Below, piece after piece: positions 36,401-45,200 of a DNA stretch of 64,000 nucleotides (positions are counted from its first letter, which is position 1; the number at the start of each line of letters is the position of its first letter). The stretch lies in assembly GCA_902727855.1 (NCBI GenBank), contig CACVAS010000107.1:181137-245136 (forward strand), in the 5' to 3' direction. The translations under genes were made by a program, and so were the position numbers. Source of the DNA: an uncultured Sulfurovum sp. GTDB lineage: Bacteria; Campylobacterota; Campylobacteria; Campylobacterales; Sulfurovaceae. The notes under the pieces are model-generated. The model did not search any database. It was not told the DNA's origin and saw nothing but the letters and a program-made list of their open reading frames with translations.

Positions 36401-37038
36401 TGTTCCCCTACTACACGGTTAAATACAAAATGTTTCTCCATTTTCCAGTGTAAATCATTGTGTTTATGTAAAGCTCTAAATATTGCAAAATCTATAGGTA
36501 TATTAAAATCATAAACCCACTCATAGTCTATAAGGTAAATATTTTCATTTTTAAAAATAATATTTGAAAAAATGAGGTCTATATTGGAAATGCCATCAAA
36601 ACAACGCTGTCCATTATATGTTGAATAATCAAAGTCACCTAATACTTGTTTAAACGCTTCAGTCACCATTGTCTTTGTATCAAAAGCAGTGGTTTTGAAA
36701 CCTTCTTGAAGTAGGGTGTAGTATATATCTAGTACAGATTGTTCTTTGTTACGTTTCTTTGCAGCATTATATTTAGATGCTAAGCTTATACCCTCTATAA
36801 ATTCAAATGTTAATGAGGTTTCAGATTCATTAATAATTTTAGCAAGTTTGATTTTAGGGTTTTGAATACTTTTATGTAAGCTAGTATAGGTACTTTTCAT
36901 TTTTTTAAGATGAGGTATAGCCTCAGGAAGCATAGCCTCTTTTTTAACATACTTTTGTCCATCTATTTCGTAGATAATGGTTTTTAGTTGAAATTCTCGG
37001 GCACGTTCACTGTTAGCTTTTACATACAATATTTTCAT
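33484..37038 (-). CDS. Giant fusion: kinase-like domain, coiled coil, two GT2 domains, RgpF-like domain
   Basis: 1184 residues. Residues 1-230 resemble a small protein/aminoglycoside-type kinase fold: FEFIEGISLA, a catalytic-loop-like SNIDLIFSNIIF near 154 and metal-site-like YLIDYEW. Residues 233-310 are a coiled coil with repeated SDKD units. GT2 domain 1 starts near 378 (PLISIIMPVYNVDPKW, VLMDNDDEI, FKPDFAPDMFLSQNY). GT2 domain 2 starts near 633 (PLVSIIIPFKDMPEL, ILFLNNDIEII). From about 940 an RgpF-like domain follows (VTLFSHFDADNEVKPYV, NIGYDFGAWKSGL, CNDSVFGPL). It likely makes and caps the glycan before ABC export. The kinase-like call is the weakest part: key residues are atypical. 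Confidence 0.8.
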   Translation of the reverse strand: MKILYVKANSERAREFQLKTIIYEIDGQKYVKKEAMLPEAIPHLKKMKSTYTSLHKSIQNPKIKLAKIINESETSLTFEFIEGISLASKYNAAKKRNKEQSVLDIYYTLLQEGFKTTAFDTKTMVTEAFKQVLGDFDYSTYNGQRCFDGISNIDLIFSNIIFKNENIYLIDYEWVYDFNIPIDFAIFRALHKHNDLHWKMEKHFVFNRVVGEHGFLNIHKKYQLRREDGLKNLNIKDEEIADLKTIISDKDSIISDKDRHISIQEKQSQSIISDKDQHIENQSRHIDEIKAEFQTQVKQLSGDVEHWHNVARTMTFKGRIKKVIKKVIPPSLLHSLIKQDTIENKPIEVEQSVPVNEYIYREPIYTQKIEDALNSFKEQPLISIIMPVYNVDPKWLDLAIESIEKQWYSNWELCLADDKSTNQATLDYLTSLKNPKIKVTFLEKNGNISIASNAALSLTSGTYVVLMDNDDEITPDALYEVIKSINETGAEFIYSDEDKIEMDGSYSDPHFKPDFAPDMFLSQNYLSHLGVIKKELITKVGGFTAGLEGSQDFDLYLKVLEHTNKIHHITKVLYHWRKIPGSTAAEYGEKSYAQEAGRKALVNAMERKGIKAEVKNGQTPGTYKVDYAIENTPLVSIIIPFKDMPELLTICVESILEKSTYDNFEIIGISNNSEKEETFDEMKRLTSLDGRIQFHEYNVPFNYSQINNYAVNTYAKGEQILFLNNDIEIITPTWIEEMLMYSQQKQNGAIGAKLYFPNDTIQHAGLIMAPKTIHSVILVYQGYPKDHYGYGSRLRCVNNYSAVTAACLMLKRSLFDQIDGFDAQNLSVAYNDVDLCLRLQEAGYNNIWTPYCEAYHHESISRGYEVSRASVERREKEKFHLKQKHPNVFTMNDPYYNKNLTRFSLSSDISESNKKTYQDVEGIDFEETIYIQKKLHPKKHHRVTLFSHFDADNEVKPYVVTYLKALSAISDVIFVSTAESINEEKLKSIEPYCTDILVKKNIGYDFGAWKSGLNYLGDSLNQYDALILCNDSVFGPLNALEPIFEQMHNYDVWSMTDNHEIAYHLQSYFMVYNKKAFTSTVFQNFWENFKIYPNKQMLIENNEIGYSRNLIDSNLKCGAYYSTVDRHYVNVLQYYWKELIEVHKFPFIKKEVLTTNPLQIETHDWKEVIQNNSAYDTELIETLL

Positions 37039-37932
37039 TTATTCTCCACATACTACTAAAAATGAGTTTGCAAAAAATGGGTATTGCCCATTTTCAATAA
37101 TACCTTTAAAGGCTTCAGATTCATTAAATAGTTCATATCGATGATTGTCAAAATTTGGTGCGCTATCAAGGAGACTATCTACACTTGGTAGCCAATCTTC
37201 TGAATAAACCTCCATAGGCATTTTGTAGTCAGGATGAGGATAATAAAATGACTGCTGTGGATAACCAGAGTCTTTAAGTAAATCTTCTAGTTCTTTCTTA
37301 CCAAAAGTTTGTACATTATCTGTATTCATATAGCCCGTAATACCATCAAATTCTTTTCCCGTATGATCCTCTTTTGCCCCTGCAAAATATTTTAGTCCAT
37401 AACGATTTTCAATGGCAATAATTAATTTTCCATCAGGTTTTAAATAGTGTTTTATTTGTGTTAAAAAGTCTTTATAGGGTTCATCAGTATGGGTGAATGA
37501 GCCTGCGTACTCTAAAACACCATTGAGTGTAATATAATCAAACTTCTCTTCAAAAACAATATCGTTCAGATTTCCTACAATAATCTCAAGATTATTAAAG
37601 TTTTTATGTCTCTCTAAATTAATACTTGAACGTCTTTTTGAGAGCTCAACCACTACAACTTTTTCTAAACTTTGACATAAAGCACCGGTAATGGCACCAC
37701 ATCCTCCACCTATTTCTAGGCATGAGGCATTTTGTTTAAAGGGGTACCAATTGATGATATTTTGACGAATAGGGGAGAGGTGATAGAGTATAGGCCATCT
37801 TCCATCTTTGGCTAAAACTTCAGTATAGTCCTGGTTGTTTTTTACAATATCAAGAAGTTCATTTTCTATATCTCCATCACTATAGTAGTCTTTACCACTA
37901 TAAAAGTCTAAGTTTAATTTTGCTGCCATCAT
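37039..37932 (-). CDS. SAM-dependent methyltransferase
   Basis: 297 residues. The SAM-binding motif I is ASCLEIGGGCGAITGALC near residue 69, with an acidic motif II (VVVVELSKRR). Then FDYITLNGVLEYAGSF and the post-motif LKPDGKLIIAIENRYGLKY. It ends 1 base before the kinase/GT2 fusion and 6 bases after wzt. In ABC-exported O-antigens, methyltransferase and kinase activities can cap the chain end, and the neighbouring fusion begins with a kinase-like domain. This methyltransferase is therefore a candidate chain-terminating enzyme, although a sugar-tailoring role is equally possible. Confidence 0.85.
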   Translation of the reverse strand: MMAAKLNLDFYSGKDYYSDGDIENELLDIVKNNQDYTEVLAKDGRWPILYHLSPIRQNIINWYPFKQNASCLEIGGGCGAITGALCQSLEKVVVVELSKRRSSINLERHKNFNNLEIIVGNLNDIVFEEKFDYITLNGVLEYAGSFTHTDEPYKDFLTQIKHYLKPDGKLIIAIENRYGLKYFAGAKEDHTGKEFDGITGYMNTDNVQTFGKKELEDLLKDSGYPQQSFYYPHPDYKMPMEVYSEDWLPSVDSLLDSAPNFDNHRYELFNESEAFKGIIENGQYPFFANSFLVVCGE

Positions 37933-37938
37933 CTGCCT

Positions 37939-39204
37939 TTATACTATAGTGATTTCACTTTGGAGGTCATAGAAACCTACCATTTGTGCTGAACCTATAA
38001 TTTCAAAAAGCATTGCATCATAAATTCTATTGTAAACCTCTACACCTTTTTCATTGAGGTTGACACATCCAAGAGATAGGGCATATTTGCCTAGTTGCAA
38101 ATTTGCATTTTGTTTAAAGGTTACTGTTGTTATATCACCTTGTTTAAATGTACCAGAAACAATGTGTTTCATGTAGGTATTGGTACCCGTTATCTCTAAG
38201 CCTCTTACATCTTTAAGTGTAAATGCAAAAATAGGGTTTTCTATTTGTTCATGAAATTTTACTTTCATGACAATGCTAAATTCACTATTGTAGTCAAGTA
38301 TATCTGCCGGATTACCCAAGTTATCTAATGTACCATAGTCAAAAATTTGTGCCATATGATTTCCATAAACATCAATATCTTTATGTTCATCAAACGCATC
38401 TTTAAGAAGATTGCTCTCTTTTATCTCTTTAGCTTTTTTCTTTTTTTCTTCTAAATCACTTTCATAAAAGTCACCAGAGAGGATTTTTTTGAAAGAGTCA
38501 ACCGCATCTTTAGAGGTTCCTTCATAGACTTTTTTCCCACCATCTATGACAATACCACGCGTACAGTACCGTATCACAGTATCTAAGGCGTGGGTAACAA
38601 AGAGAATAGTACGTCCTTGTTCTTGAAAGTCTTGAAACTTTTTAAAGCATTTCATTTGAAAAGCCAAGTCTCCAACAGAGAGTGCCTCATCTACAATGAG
38701 AATATCAGGGTCTACATTAATCGCTACAGAAAAAGCAAGCCTAGCAAACATACCTGAACTATACATTTTGACAGGTTGGTGTATAAATTCGCCAATATCT
38801 GCAAAAGATATGATGTCATCTAGGCGGACATCCATTTGCTCTTTTGTAAAGCCCATAAGACTACCATTAAGATAGATATTATCAAAACCAGACATCTCTG
38901 GGTTAAAGCCTGCGCCTAACTCTAATAGAGAAGATATCTTTCCATTTGTTTGAACATTCCCATGGGTAGGTGTGAGTACACCAGTGATCATTTTTAGTAA
39001 TGTAGATTTACCTGCACCATTCTTTCCTACAATACCAACTGTTTCTCCTTTTTGAATGCTAAAAGAAACATCATTCATCGCATAAAAGTCAGTATGATAC
39101 GATTTTTTAAATGGGTTTAGGGCCTCTTTTAATCTATCTTGAGGGGTAGCATAGAGATGGTAGAGTTTAGTAAGGTTTTCTACTTTTATAGCTATATCTG
39201 ACAT
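37939..39204 (-). CDS. wzt: O-antigen/polysaccharide ABC exporter ATPase with C-terminal substrate domain
   Basis: 421 residues. Residues 1-235 are an ABC ATPase: Walker A GIVGKNGAGKSTLL, signature SSGMFARLAFSVAIN, Walker B ILIVDEALSVGD, and the His switch LFVTHALD. Residues about 290-421 are a Wzt-type C-terminal beta-sandwich (IFAFTLKDVRGLEITGTNTY, GKYALSLGCVNL), which in other systems reads the modified end of the glycan. The stop of wzm overlaps its start by 1 base. Together they export the undecaprenyl-linked polymer across the inner membrane. Confidence 0.93.
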   Translation of the reverse strand: MSDIAIKVENLTKLYHLYATPQDRLKEALNPFKKSYHTDFYAMNDVSFSIQKGETVGIVGKNGAGKSTLLKMITGVLTPTHGNVQTNGKISSLLELGAGFNPEMSGFDNIYLNGSLMGFTKEQMDVRLDDIISFADIGEFIHQPVKMYSSGMFARLAFSVAINVDPDILIVDEALSVGDLAFQMKCFKKFQDFQEQGRTILFVTHALDTVIRYCTRGIVIDGGKKVYEGTSKDAVDSFKKILSGDFYESDLEEKKKKAKEIKESNLLKDAFDEHKDIDVYGNHMAQIFDYGTLDNLGNPADILDYNSEFSIVMKVKFHEQIENPIFAFTLKDVRGLEITGTNTYMKHIVSGTFKQGDITTVTFKQNANLQLGKYALSLGCVNLNEKGVEVYNRIYDAMLFEIIGSAQMVGFYDLQSEITIV

Positions 39205-39995
39205 TAGAGTACATCCGCAAAGTGTGGTTTTAGTTTTTTAAATGTGAGACCACCAAGTATAAATATACTAAGTGTGACAACCCAAAAGTAGACCATTAAA
39301 GTTACATCTTCCCAAAACCATGTCTGGTTTATCATAGAGTCTCTATAGCCTTTTACAATATAGTGAATAGGGTTTGCTTTTATAAACCAATGGTACTCTT
39401 CGGGTACCATTTTAAGTGACCAAAAAATAGGGGTGAGCCAAAAACCAAACTGTATAACCATAGCAACAAACTGTCCTATGTCTTTAAAAAATACAACAAT
39501 CGACGAGGTAAGCCAAGAGAGGCCTAGTAGTAAGATAGAAGTAGCAAAAAGGTAGTAAAGTATTTGAATCCAGTATATCTCAGGTGAGTACCCATAATAG
39601 ATAAACATACCAAACATAAACACAATAAAAAACAGATGTACTACAAGTGCTGTAGATATGGAAACAATGGGAAGTAAGGAGATTCGAAAGACAACTTTTT
39701 TGACTAAAAATCCATTGGCTACAATACTATTGGTACCATTTGAAAGACCTTCTGAAAAATAAAACCAAGGGAACATTCCAGCAACAAGCCATAAAATAAA
39801 TGGAAAATTGTCAATGGGCTGTGATTTAAAGCCCACTTGAAAGACAAACCAGAGTATGCCTATAGTGGCTGCAGGGAGTATAAATGCCCAAGCTACACCA
39901 AGAATATTACCAAAATATTTTTGTTTAAAGTCATTCTTGGTGAGTGTCCAAAGAAGAGCTTTATTTTGAAAAATGGCTTTAATAAAGTTTAGCAA
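39204..39995 (-). CDS. wzm: Polysaccharide ABC exporter permease
   Basis: 263 residues with six hydrophobic helices, the normal ABC-2 permease size. It begins LLWTLTKNDFKQKYFGNILG, the usual amphipathic start of Wzm/TagG proteins, and has LGVAWAFILPAATIGILWFV, GMFPWFYFSEGLSNGTNSIV and a closing AIHYIVKGYRD-like NPIHYIVKGYRDSM. It forms the channel driven by Wzt. It begins 1 base after the rfbB stop. Confidence 0.93.
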   Translation of the reverse strand: MLNFIKAIFQNKALLWTLTKNDFKQKYFGNILGVAWAFILPAATIGILWFVFQVGFKSQPIDNFPFILWLVAGMFPWFYFSEGLSNGTNSIVANGFLVKKVVFRISLLPIVSISTALVVHLFFIVFMFGMFIYYGYSPEIYWIQILYYLFATSILLLGLSWLTSSIVVFFKDIGQFVAMVIQFGFWLTPIFWSLKMVPEEYHWFIKANPIHYIVKGYRDSMINQTWFWEDVTLMVYFWVVTLSIFILGGLTFKKLKPHFADVL

Positions 39996-39996
39996 A

Positions 39997-41016
39997 TTAT
40001 GCTACTTTGTATTTTGTTAAATACCAATCAATGGTTTTTATAATGCCTGTATCAAAGTTTTCATCTGCTTTCCAACCAAGACTGTTCTCAAGCTTCGTAG
40101 CATCAATGGCATAACGTCTGTCATGTCCAGCTCTGTCTTCTACAAATGTGATAAGTTCTTTGTAGCTTTTTGCTGTGGGCACTTTTTTGTCAAGTATTGT
40201 ACAAATAGTATCTACTATTTGTAGGTTTGTACGTTCATTGCGTCCACCAATGTTGTAGACATTTGCTTCTTCACCTGTATGATAGACAAGGTCTATGCCT
40301 TTACAGTGGTCAAGTACATAAAGCCAATCACGGATATTTTTACCATCTCCATAAATAGGTATATCTTCTCCAGCCAAAGCTTTTCGAATAATAGTAGGTA
40401 TAAGTTTTTCATCATGCTGTTTTGGACCATAGTTATTTGAACAATTGGTAATAACAGTGTTGAGTCCATAGGTTTCTTGATAGCTACGTACAATCATGTC
40501 AGAGGATGCTTTAGATGCTGAATAAGGAGAGTTAGGTGCATAAGGGGTTTTCTCTGTAAAGAGGTCTGTTTCATTCAGTGTACCATAGACTTCATCGGTT
40601 GAAATATGATGAAACCTACATCCTTGGTAGTTATCTTTGTAGGTAAATGGTTTCTGCATCCATGTTTTATAGGCAACATCCAGAAGTGTAAATGTACCAT
40701 TAACATTGGTTTCAATGAATACACCAGGGTTTTTAATGGAGTTATCTACATGGGACTCAGCTGCAAAATGTATGACACCTTGAATATTATGTGTGTCAAA
40801 AAGTGATTGAACAAGTTGGCGGTCACAAATATCACCTTGTACAAATGTATAGTTCTTGTTACTTTCAACTTCTTGTAGGTTTGCCAAGTCTCCAGCATAG
40901 GTTAATAAATCAAGATTTATAACATGATAGTTGCTATATTTTTCTAAAAAGTATGGTACAAAATTAGAACCAATAAACCCCGCACAACCTGTGACTAAAA
41001 TAGCTTTATTTGCCAT
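39997..41016 (-). CDS. rfbB: dTDP-glucose 4,6-dehydratase
   Basis: 339 residues of the extended SDR family. NAD motif VTGCAGFIGSNFVPYF, then HFAAESHVDNSI, HISTDEVYGTL, the catalytic PYSASKASSDMIVRSY (YxxxK), and SNNYGPKQHDEKLIPT. RmlB converts dTDP-glucose to dTDP-4-keto-6-deoxyglucose, the second step to dTDP-L-rhamnose. It lies 85 bases after rfbA. The partner enzymes RmlC and RmlD are at 10307-11804. Confidence 0.95.
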   Translation of the reverse strand: MANKAILVTGCAGFIGSNFVPYFLEKYSNYHVINLDLLTYAGDLANLQEVESNKNYTFVQGDICDRQLVQSLFDTHNIQGVIHFAAESHVDNSIKNPGVFIETNVNGTFTLLDVAYKTWMQKPFTYKDNYQGCRFHHISTDEVYGTLNETDLFTEKTPYAPNSPYSASKASSDMIVRSYQETYGLNTVITNCSNNYGPKQHDEKLIPTIIRKALAGEDIPIYGDGKNIRDWLYVLDHCKGIDLVYHTGEEANVYNIGGRNERTNLQIVDTICTILDKKVPTAKSYKELITFVEDRAGHDRRYAIDATKLENSLGWKADENFDTGIIKTIDWYLTKYKVA

Positions 41017-41101
41017 TTTATCTCCTACATAATTTTTGCATAATTATATCGAAATATTCTTATTTTGTGGGTGTATATTGATACTAAATAATAGCGTTTT
41101 T

Positions 41102-41992
41102 TTAACTCATTAGACCTTTTTCATTGGCTCTTCTGATTAAATATTGTCCATATTGATTCTTCTTGAGAGGTTCAGCCAGTTCAAGAAGTTTTGCTTTTGA
41201 GATGTATCCCATTTCATAGGCTATCTCTTCTATACAGGCTACTTTTAGACCTTGTCTATTTTCTATAGTTTGTATATAGTTTGAAGCCTCAAGTAGACTC
41301 TCATGTGTACCCGTGTCAAGCCATGCATACCCTCTACCCATAAGTTCAACCCTTAGTCTCTCTTCTTGTAAATAGTCTTGATTGAGTGTAGTAATTTCAA
41401 GTTCACCACGCTGCGAAGGTTTAACCTCTTTTGCTTTTTTAACCACATCATTAGGATAAAAGTAGAGTCCCACTACTGCATAATTACTTTTTGGCTCTTT
41501 AGGTTTCTCTTCTAGTGAAGTTACTTTCCCCTCTTTGTCAAATTCAGCAACACCATAACGCTCTGGATCTTGTACATGATAGCCAAAGACAGTGGCCTCA
41601 TTTTTCTCTTTTGCATTTTTAACTGAAGAAGCTAGAAGTTGAGTAAGTCCATGACCATAAAAAATATTATCACCAAGCACTAAACAAGCATCATCATCAC
41701 CAATAAATGCTTCACCAAGTAAAAAGGCCTGAGCAAGACCATCTGGAGAAGGTTGTACAATATATGAAAAAGAGATACCTAAATCAGAACCATCACCTAA
41801 TAGAGCTTCAAACCTAGGTAGGTCATCAGGGGTAGAGATAATAAGTACTTCTGTAATGCCAGACAGCATTAAAACAGAGAGTGGATAATAAATCATAGGT
41901 TTGTCATAAATAGGTGCCAGTTGCTTTGAAATACCCTTGGTAATAGGGTAAAGACGTGTACCTGAGCCACCAGCGAGTATAATACCTTTCAT
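41102..41992 (-). CDS. rfbA: Glucose-1-phosphate thymidylyltransferase
   Basis: 296 residues. The nucleotidyltransferase signature [20 protein letters not shown] is at the N-terminus, followed by [31 protein letters not shown], and [17 protein letters not shown]. RmlA makes dTDP-glucose, the entry step to dTDP-L-rhamnose. It starts 2 bases after galU, so the two nucleotidyltransferases are co-translated. Confidence 0.95.
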   Translation of the reverse strand: MKGIILAGGSGTRLYPITKGISKQLAPIYDKPMIYYPLSVLMLSGITEVLIISTPDDLPRFEALLGDGSDLGISFSYIVQPSPDGLAQAFLLGEAFIGDDDACLVLGDNIFYGHGLTQLLASSVKNAKEKNEATVFGYHVQDPERYGVAEFDKEGKVTSLEEKPKEPKSNYAVVGLYFYPNDVVKKAKEVKPSQRGELEITTLNQDYLQEERLRVELMGRGYAWLDTGTHESLLEASNYIQTIENRQGLKVACIEEIAYEMGYISKAKLLELAEPLKKNQYGQYLIRRANEKGLMS

Positions 41993-41994
41993 TA

Positions 41995-42822
41995 CTAGCC
42001 TTTTAGTTTTTGGTAAAAATAATTTGTGGCTTCTACAAACCCATCGACTGAGCCACAGTCAAAACGTTTCCCATTAAACTTGTAGGCAATGACTTTTCCA
42101 GCAGTAGCTTGTGTTAATAAAGCATCTGTAATTTGAACTTCATCATTTTTACCTGGTTGTGTGTCTCGTAAAATATCAAAGATATCTGGGGTGAGAATAT
42201 ACCGACCGATAATAGCCATGTTACTTGGTGCATCTTCAGGGTCGGGTTTTTCTACCATATCTGAGACCCTATAGGTATTGTCTGTTCCATCGACTAGTTT
42301 ACCTGCAATGACACCATATTTATCACTTTCTTTAATATCTATTTCTTCAATGGCTATAATAGAACATTGGTACTTATCATACACATCTATCATTTGTTTA
42401 AGTACACTATCATTCTGGTTGGTACAAAGGTCATCAGCGAGAATGACTGCAAAGGGCTCATTGCCTATGAGTGTTTCCCCTGTAAGTATTGCATGCCCTA
42501 GCCCTTTCATCTCTACTTGACGTGTATATGAAAATGTACATTGAGAAATAAGCTGACGAATTTCATTGAGCATATGTTCTTTAGGTGTGTCTTTAATTTG
42601 ATGCTCAAGCTCATAAGAGATATCAAAATGATCTTCAATGGCACGCTTGCCACGTCCTGTGATAATAGCCATTGTTTTGATATCCGCTTCTAAAGCTTCT
42701 TCTACACCATATTGTATGAGGGGTTTTGTAAGGACAGGAAGCATCTCTTTGGGAGTTGCCTTAGTTGCAGGTAGAAACCTAGTTCCATAACCTGCTGCAG
42801 GGAAAAGACATTTTTTTACCAT
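41995..42822 (-). CDS. galU: UTP-glucose-1-phosphate uridylyltransferase
   Basis: 275 residues. Starts [20 protein letters not shown], the GalU signature, then [47 protein letters not shown] and [18 protein letters not shown]. It makes UDP-glucose, the substrate of the GalE encoded upstream. It lies between pgi and rfbA, a sugar-nucleotide supply block for the cluster. Confidence 0.94.
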   Translation of the reverse strand: MVKKCLFPAAGYGTRFLPATKATPKEMLPVLTKPLIQYGVEEALEADIKTMAIITGRGKRAIEDHFDISYELEHQIKDTPKEHMLNEIRQLISQCTFSYTRQVEMKGLGHAILTGETLIGNEPFAVILADDLCTNQNDSVLKQMIDVYDKYQCSIIAIEEIDIKESDKYGVIAGKLVDGTDNTYRVSDMVEKPDPEDAPSNMAIIGRYILTPDIFDILRDTQPGKNDEVQITDALLTQATAGKVIAYKFNGKRFDCGSVDGFVEATNYFYQKLKG

Positions 42823-42883
42823 AGTATAATTCGCCTTGTTATAATTTATACAAAATTCTAGCTAAAAAAATGTTATAGGGTGG

Positions 42884-44110
42884 TTATATATCGAGCTTCT
42901 TTTTTAGCTTCTTTTTTAAGATTTTTTTTGCGGCTTCCACACCAGGTTGATCATAGGTATTGACATCTATGAGTTCACCTACTAAAGAGGTCAAAAGTTC
43001 ATAGTAAAAAATGAGTGAACCTACATTTTCTGCATTTGCTTTAGGAATAACAATTTTATCTAGAGGTATATTCTCTTCTTCTAATAATGCTTCCATGACA
43101 GAATTACATTGCATGTTTATAAGCTCAGCAAAAGAGATGTCATTGAGTATGTCTAAAGATTCAAGATGTTTAAGTGAAATATCTGGAATCTTTAATGTAT
43201 CTTGAAAATCTTCTATTTGAATAAAAGTAACAGATTTATCACGTGTACCTTCCATAATGAGTTGTAAAAAAGAGTGTTGGTCTTTTGGTCCAATGAGTCC
43301 AATGGGAGTAAGCCCCACATGAAAGGCAGAGTGACGTTGTTTTTTCCCTAGACTTTCTCCCCACAGTTGGACATACCATTCACAAAAGTATTTTAAAGAC
43401 TCCGAATAGGCAAAGAGACAGTTAATATGATATTTTGCATGGTTTCTCGCATAAAAAAGTGCTTTTTCAAGGAGTGTACTTTTAAGGTAACCATCTTCAA
43501 AAAAACTTTTATTGACACTGTTAGCACCACGAAGTAAAGCTTCAATATCAACCCCACATAAGGCTAAAGGAAGAAGTCCAACAGAAGAGAGAACAGAGAA
43601 CCTTCCTCCTACATTGTCTGCTAAATGGAGGACTGAAGCATCTATACTCTGTGCATATTTTTCTAGTTCTGAGCCTTTATCTGTGATAAAAGTATAAGCA
43701 TTGGTATCAGCTTGTTTTGAAAGTAATAGTTTATAAATAGCAAAGGTTTCTACAGTAGTACCAGATTTGGATATGACTAAAAAGTGTGTTTTTTCTAAAT
43801 CTAACATATCTATTTTATTTTGGATATTAATCGGGTCAGTACTCTCAAAAAAGTATAGACTTCTTGTTAACTTTTCCACAGGTTTTAAAAATTCATAGAC
43901 TGCTTTTGCACCTAGTGAACTACCCCCTATACCTATCACAGCGATAGATGTTACATCAGATGGAATCTTATTAGCGTAAGCCAATATACCAGTGATATCT
44001 TGCTCTGGAAGCTTATAGTATCCAATAGATGTTTTCTCTTGAACAATTGCCTTGTATGCATACTCAGCTTTGTCTTTTAGTCTAGCTTGAAAATAGAGTT
44101 TGTTTCTCAT
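42884..44110 (-). CDS. pgi: Glucose-6-phosphate isomerase
   Basis: 408 residues. Shows the Pgi signatures IAVIGIGGSSLGAKAVYEF, FLVISKSGTTVETFAIYKL, VGGRFSVLSSVGLLPLAL and GPKDQHSFLQLIMEGTRD; the C-terminal catalytic Lys region is DQPGVEAAKKILK. It interconverts glucose-6-phosphate and fructose-6-phosphate, linking central carbon flow to sugar nucleotides. It is shorter than the roughly 550-residue enterobacterial type, but all motifs are present, so it is complete. The tail is very Lys-rich. Confidence 0.93.
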   Translation of the reverse strand: MRNKLYFQARLKDKAEYAYKAIVQEKTSIGYYKLPEQDITGILAYANKIPSDVTSIAVIGIGGSSLGAKAVYEFLKPVEKLTRSLYFFESTDPINIQNKIDMLDLEKTHFLVISKSGTTVETFAIYKLLLSKQADTNAYTFITDKGSELEKYAQSIDASVLHLADNVGGRFSVLSSVGLLPLALCGVDIEALLRGANSVNKSFFEDGYLKSTLLEKALFYARNHAKYHINCLFAYSESLKYFCEWYVQLWGESLGKKQRHSAFHVGLTPIGLIGPKDQHSFLQLIMEGTRDKSVTFIQIEDFQDTLKIPDISLKHLESLDILNDISFAELINMQCNSVMEALLEEENIPLDKIVIPKANAENVGSLIFYYELLTSLVGELIDVNTYDQPGVEAAKKILKKKLKKKLDI

Positions 44111-44143
44111 AGTATTGTCTTTCTTTAATTTTGGTTCACGAGT

Positions 44144-45163
44144 TTATAATGCCTTGTATCCATTTGGGTTATTTGACTGCCAACGCCAAGTGTCTTCACA
44201 CATAGCGTCTATATCATATTTTGCTTCCCAATTTAATATTTCTTTTGCATAGTGAGGATCAGCAAAACAAGAGGCTATGTCTCCAGTTCTTCTTGGTGCT
44301 ATTTTATAAGATATGGTACGTCCTGATGCTTTTTCAAAAGATTTTACCATATCTAGCACGGAATATCCAGTACCAGTACCTAAATTAATCGTTATCACTT
44401 GATTGAGGGAGTGAATAATATTGAGTGCTTTGACATGACCTTCTGCTAAGTCCATCACATGTATGTAGTCTCGTACACCAGTACCATCTTTTGTATTGTA
44501 GTCATTTCCAAAAATAGAAAGAAATGCTCTTTTCCCTACGGCTGTTTGTGCAATAAAAGGCATAAGATTGTTAGGTACATCATTGGGGTCTTCACCAATG
44601 GTACCTGAAGGGTGTGCACCTACAGGGTTAAAGTAACGTAATAAAATGATATTCCAGTCATTGTCCGCCATATAGGTATCACGAAGTATCTCTTCAACAA
44701 ACAGTTTTGAGCGTCCGTAAGGATTGGTAGCACTTAGTGGAAAATCTTCTAAAATAGGCGTAGTATGTGGGTCACCATAGACAGTGGCAGAAGAAGAGAA
44801 TATTATAGATTTACATCCGTACTTTGCCATGCTTTTGCAAAGCGTAATTGTACCACTAATATTGTTTTCATAATATTTTAAGGGTTTCTCTACAGACTCA
44901 CCTACGGCTTTTAGGCCTGCAAAATGTATCACTGCATCGATGGAGTGATGTGTAAAAACTGTATCCAAGTCTTCACTAGAACATACATTACCATCTATAA
45001 GCGTAATATTTTGTTCAACTATTTTTTCCACACGTTTAATACTCTCTTTAGACGCATTGGAGAAGTTATCAAAAAGTATTACTTCATAGCCTGCTTCAAT
45101 TAGTAATATGGTCGTGTGTGAACCAATATATCCAGCCCCTCCTGTTACTAAAATGGTCGTCAC
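44144..45163 (-). CDS. galE: UDP-glucose 4-epimerase
   Basis: 339 residues, extended SDR. NAD motif ILVTGGAGYIGSHTTILL, then VIHFAGLKAVGESVEKPL, FSSSATVYGDP, catalytic NPYGRSKLFVEEILRD (YxxxK), LRYFNPVGAHPSGTIGEDP and GTGVRDYIHVMDLAEGHV. It interconverts UDP-glucose and UDP-galactose. It appears to be the first gene of the long minus-strand cluster, followed by pgi 33 bases later. Confidence 0.95.
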   Translation of the reverse strand: MTTILVTGGAGYIGSHTTILLIEAGYEVILFDNFSNASKESIKRVEKIVEQNITLIDGNVCSSEDLDTVFTHHSIDAVIHFAGLKAVGESVEKPLKYYENNISGTITLCKSMAKYGCKSIIFSSSATVYGDPHTTPILEDFPLSATNPYGRSKLFVEEILRDTYMADNDWNIILLRYFNPVGAHPSGTIGEDPNDVPNNLMPFIAQTAVGKRAFLSIFGNDYNTKDGTGVRDYIHVMDLAEGHVKALNIIHSLNQVITINLGTGTGYSVLDMVKSFEKASGRTISYKIAPRRTGDIASCFADPHYAKEILNWEAKYDIDAMCEDTWRWQSNNPNGYKAL

Positions 45164-45200
45164 TTGAGTATCTCCTTAAAATAGAACACAAATTATATCA

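Noticed and set aside
42884..44110. Pgi as a truncated gene because of its length of 408 residues
   Set aside because: All signature motifs and the C-terminal catalytic region are present; shorter Pgi forms are normal in some bacteria.
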